Shown one piece after another: positions 63,667-64,000 of a stretch of DNA of 64,000 nt. Both the position numbers and the translations under genes were made by a program. Position 1 is the first letter of the stretch; the number at the start of each line of letters is the position of its first letter. Under the pieces are notes generated by a model. That model made no database searches and was not told the DNA's origin. It was given only the letters and a program-made list of their open reading frames with translations. Where the stretch lies: the NCBI GenBank assembly GCA_037783545.1, contig JBBELK010000305.1:1426001-1490000 (forward strand), read 5' to 3'. The DNA is from Henricia sp. BOLD:AAB3569. Taxonomy: Eukaryota > Echinodermata > Asteroidea > Spinulosida > Echinasteridae.

Positions 63667-64000
63667 AGATCTGTTAAACTAACACGTTTGGACACGTAGT
63701 GTGACGCTGCTATAGCCACGATAACGTTGAATCTTCTTTTGTACAAAACCTACCTCTTATATTGTTGATGTCCCCCAACGTGGCGCGGCCCCTAACGTGG
63801 CGGGCTTTACTTTCCGTTCTCTCTTGGCGCAATAAACAATCTGTTGCACTTGGCATTAGATGGAAATAAAGTTCTCAAGTACCTTCATAAATTCTAAAAC
63901 TGAAATACGGAGAAGAATCATTCAGTTACTAGAAATTCACCGGAATGTGAAGGCATCGACGTTTGCTTCAGGTTGTCATGACACCATACACGGAAGCCTG
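63667..64000. other. Window end, unassigned
   Basis: No feature recognised. Confidence 0.4.

Overview
The window is animal nuclear DNA, and one gene dominates it. A single protein-coding gene runs on the + strand from 4171 to about 51763: an orthologue of MAN1 (LEMD3), the LEM-domain protein of the inner nuclear membrane. I could place 14 exons. All junctions are GT-AG, all phases fit, and the joined CDS is 2565 nt (854 codons plus stop). Exon 1 is long (LEM domain, low-complexity nucleoplasmic tail, first membrane segment). Exons 2-10 encode the perinuclear loop, second membrane segment and MSC region. Exons 10-14 encode the C-terminal RRM/UHM-like domain that separates MAN1 from LEMD2.

Intron-rich structure, AT-rich introns and the repeat set point to a marine invertebrate deuterostome. 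The TTAA-flanked repeats beginning AGGCAGTATAC and the very common TACATGTA and TACCGGTA words remind me of echinoderm (sea star) sequence, but that is recollection, not a search result.

Almost all other DNA is mobile-element debris, mostly non-autonomous DNA transposons and foldback (long inverted repeat) elements. Target-site duplications can be read directly for many: 9 bp for two TAGTCTTGG elements (32-2396, 10122-10828); 8 bp for two hAT-like elements (19306-19644, 31076-32097); 5 bp for two CAGG...CCCCTG elements (42870-43066, 43858-44098); TTA for a Harbinger-like element (355-503); TTAA for many. Nesting is frequent and often three levels deep. tRNA-derived SINEs occur near 14.7, 21.2, 28.5, 31.0, 32.1, 32.5, 40.6, 41.2 and 44.3 kb. 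Three elements carry recognisable transposon gene remnants: a frameshifted Crypton-type tyrosine recombinase N-terminus (45870-46152, -), a truncated Myb/SANT-like domain (13421-13552, +) and a weak THAP-like start in the repeated element at 16482-17443 and 61084-62029.

Layout: 1-3.4 kb transposon cluster; 3.4-4.17 kb upstream region; 4.17-51.76 kb MAN1 with introns full of insertions, including a roughly 2.6 kb near-perfect palindrome ending 147 bp before exon 5; 51.76-64 kb 3' flank with more repeats and no second gene recognised. No rRNA, functional tRNA, CRISPR or prokaryotic feature was seen.
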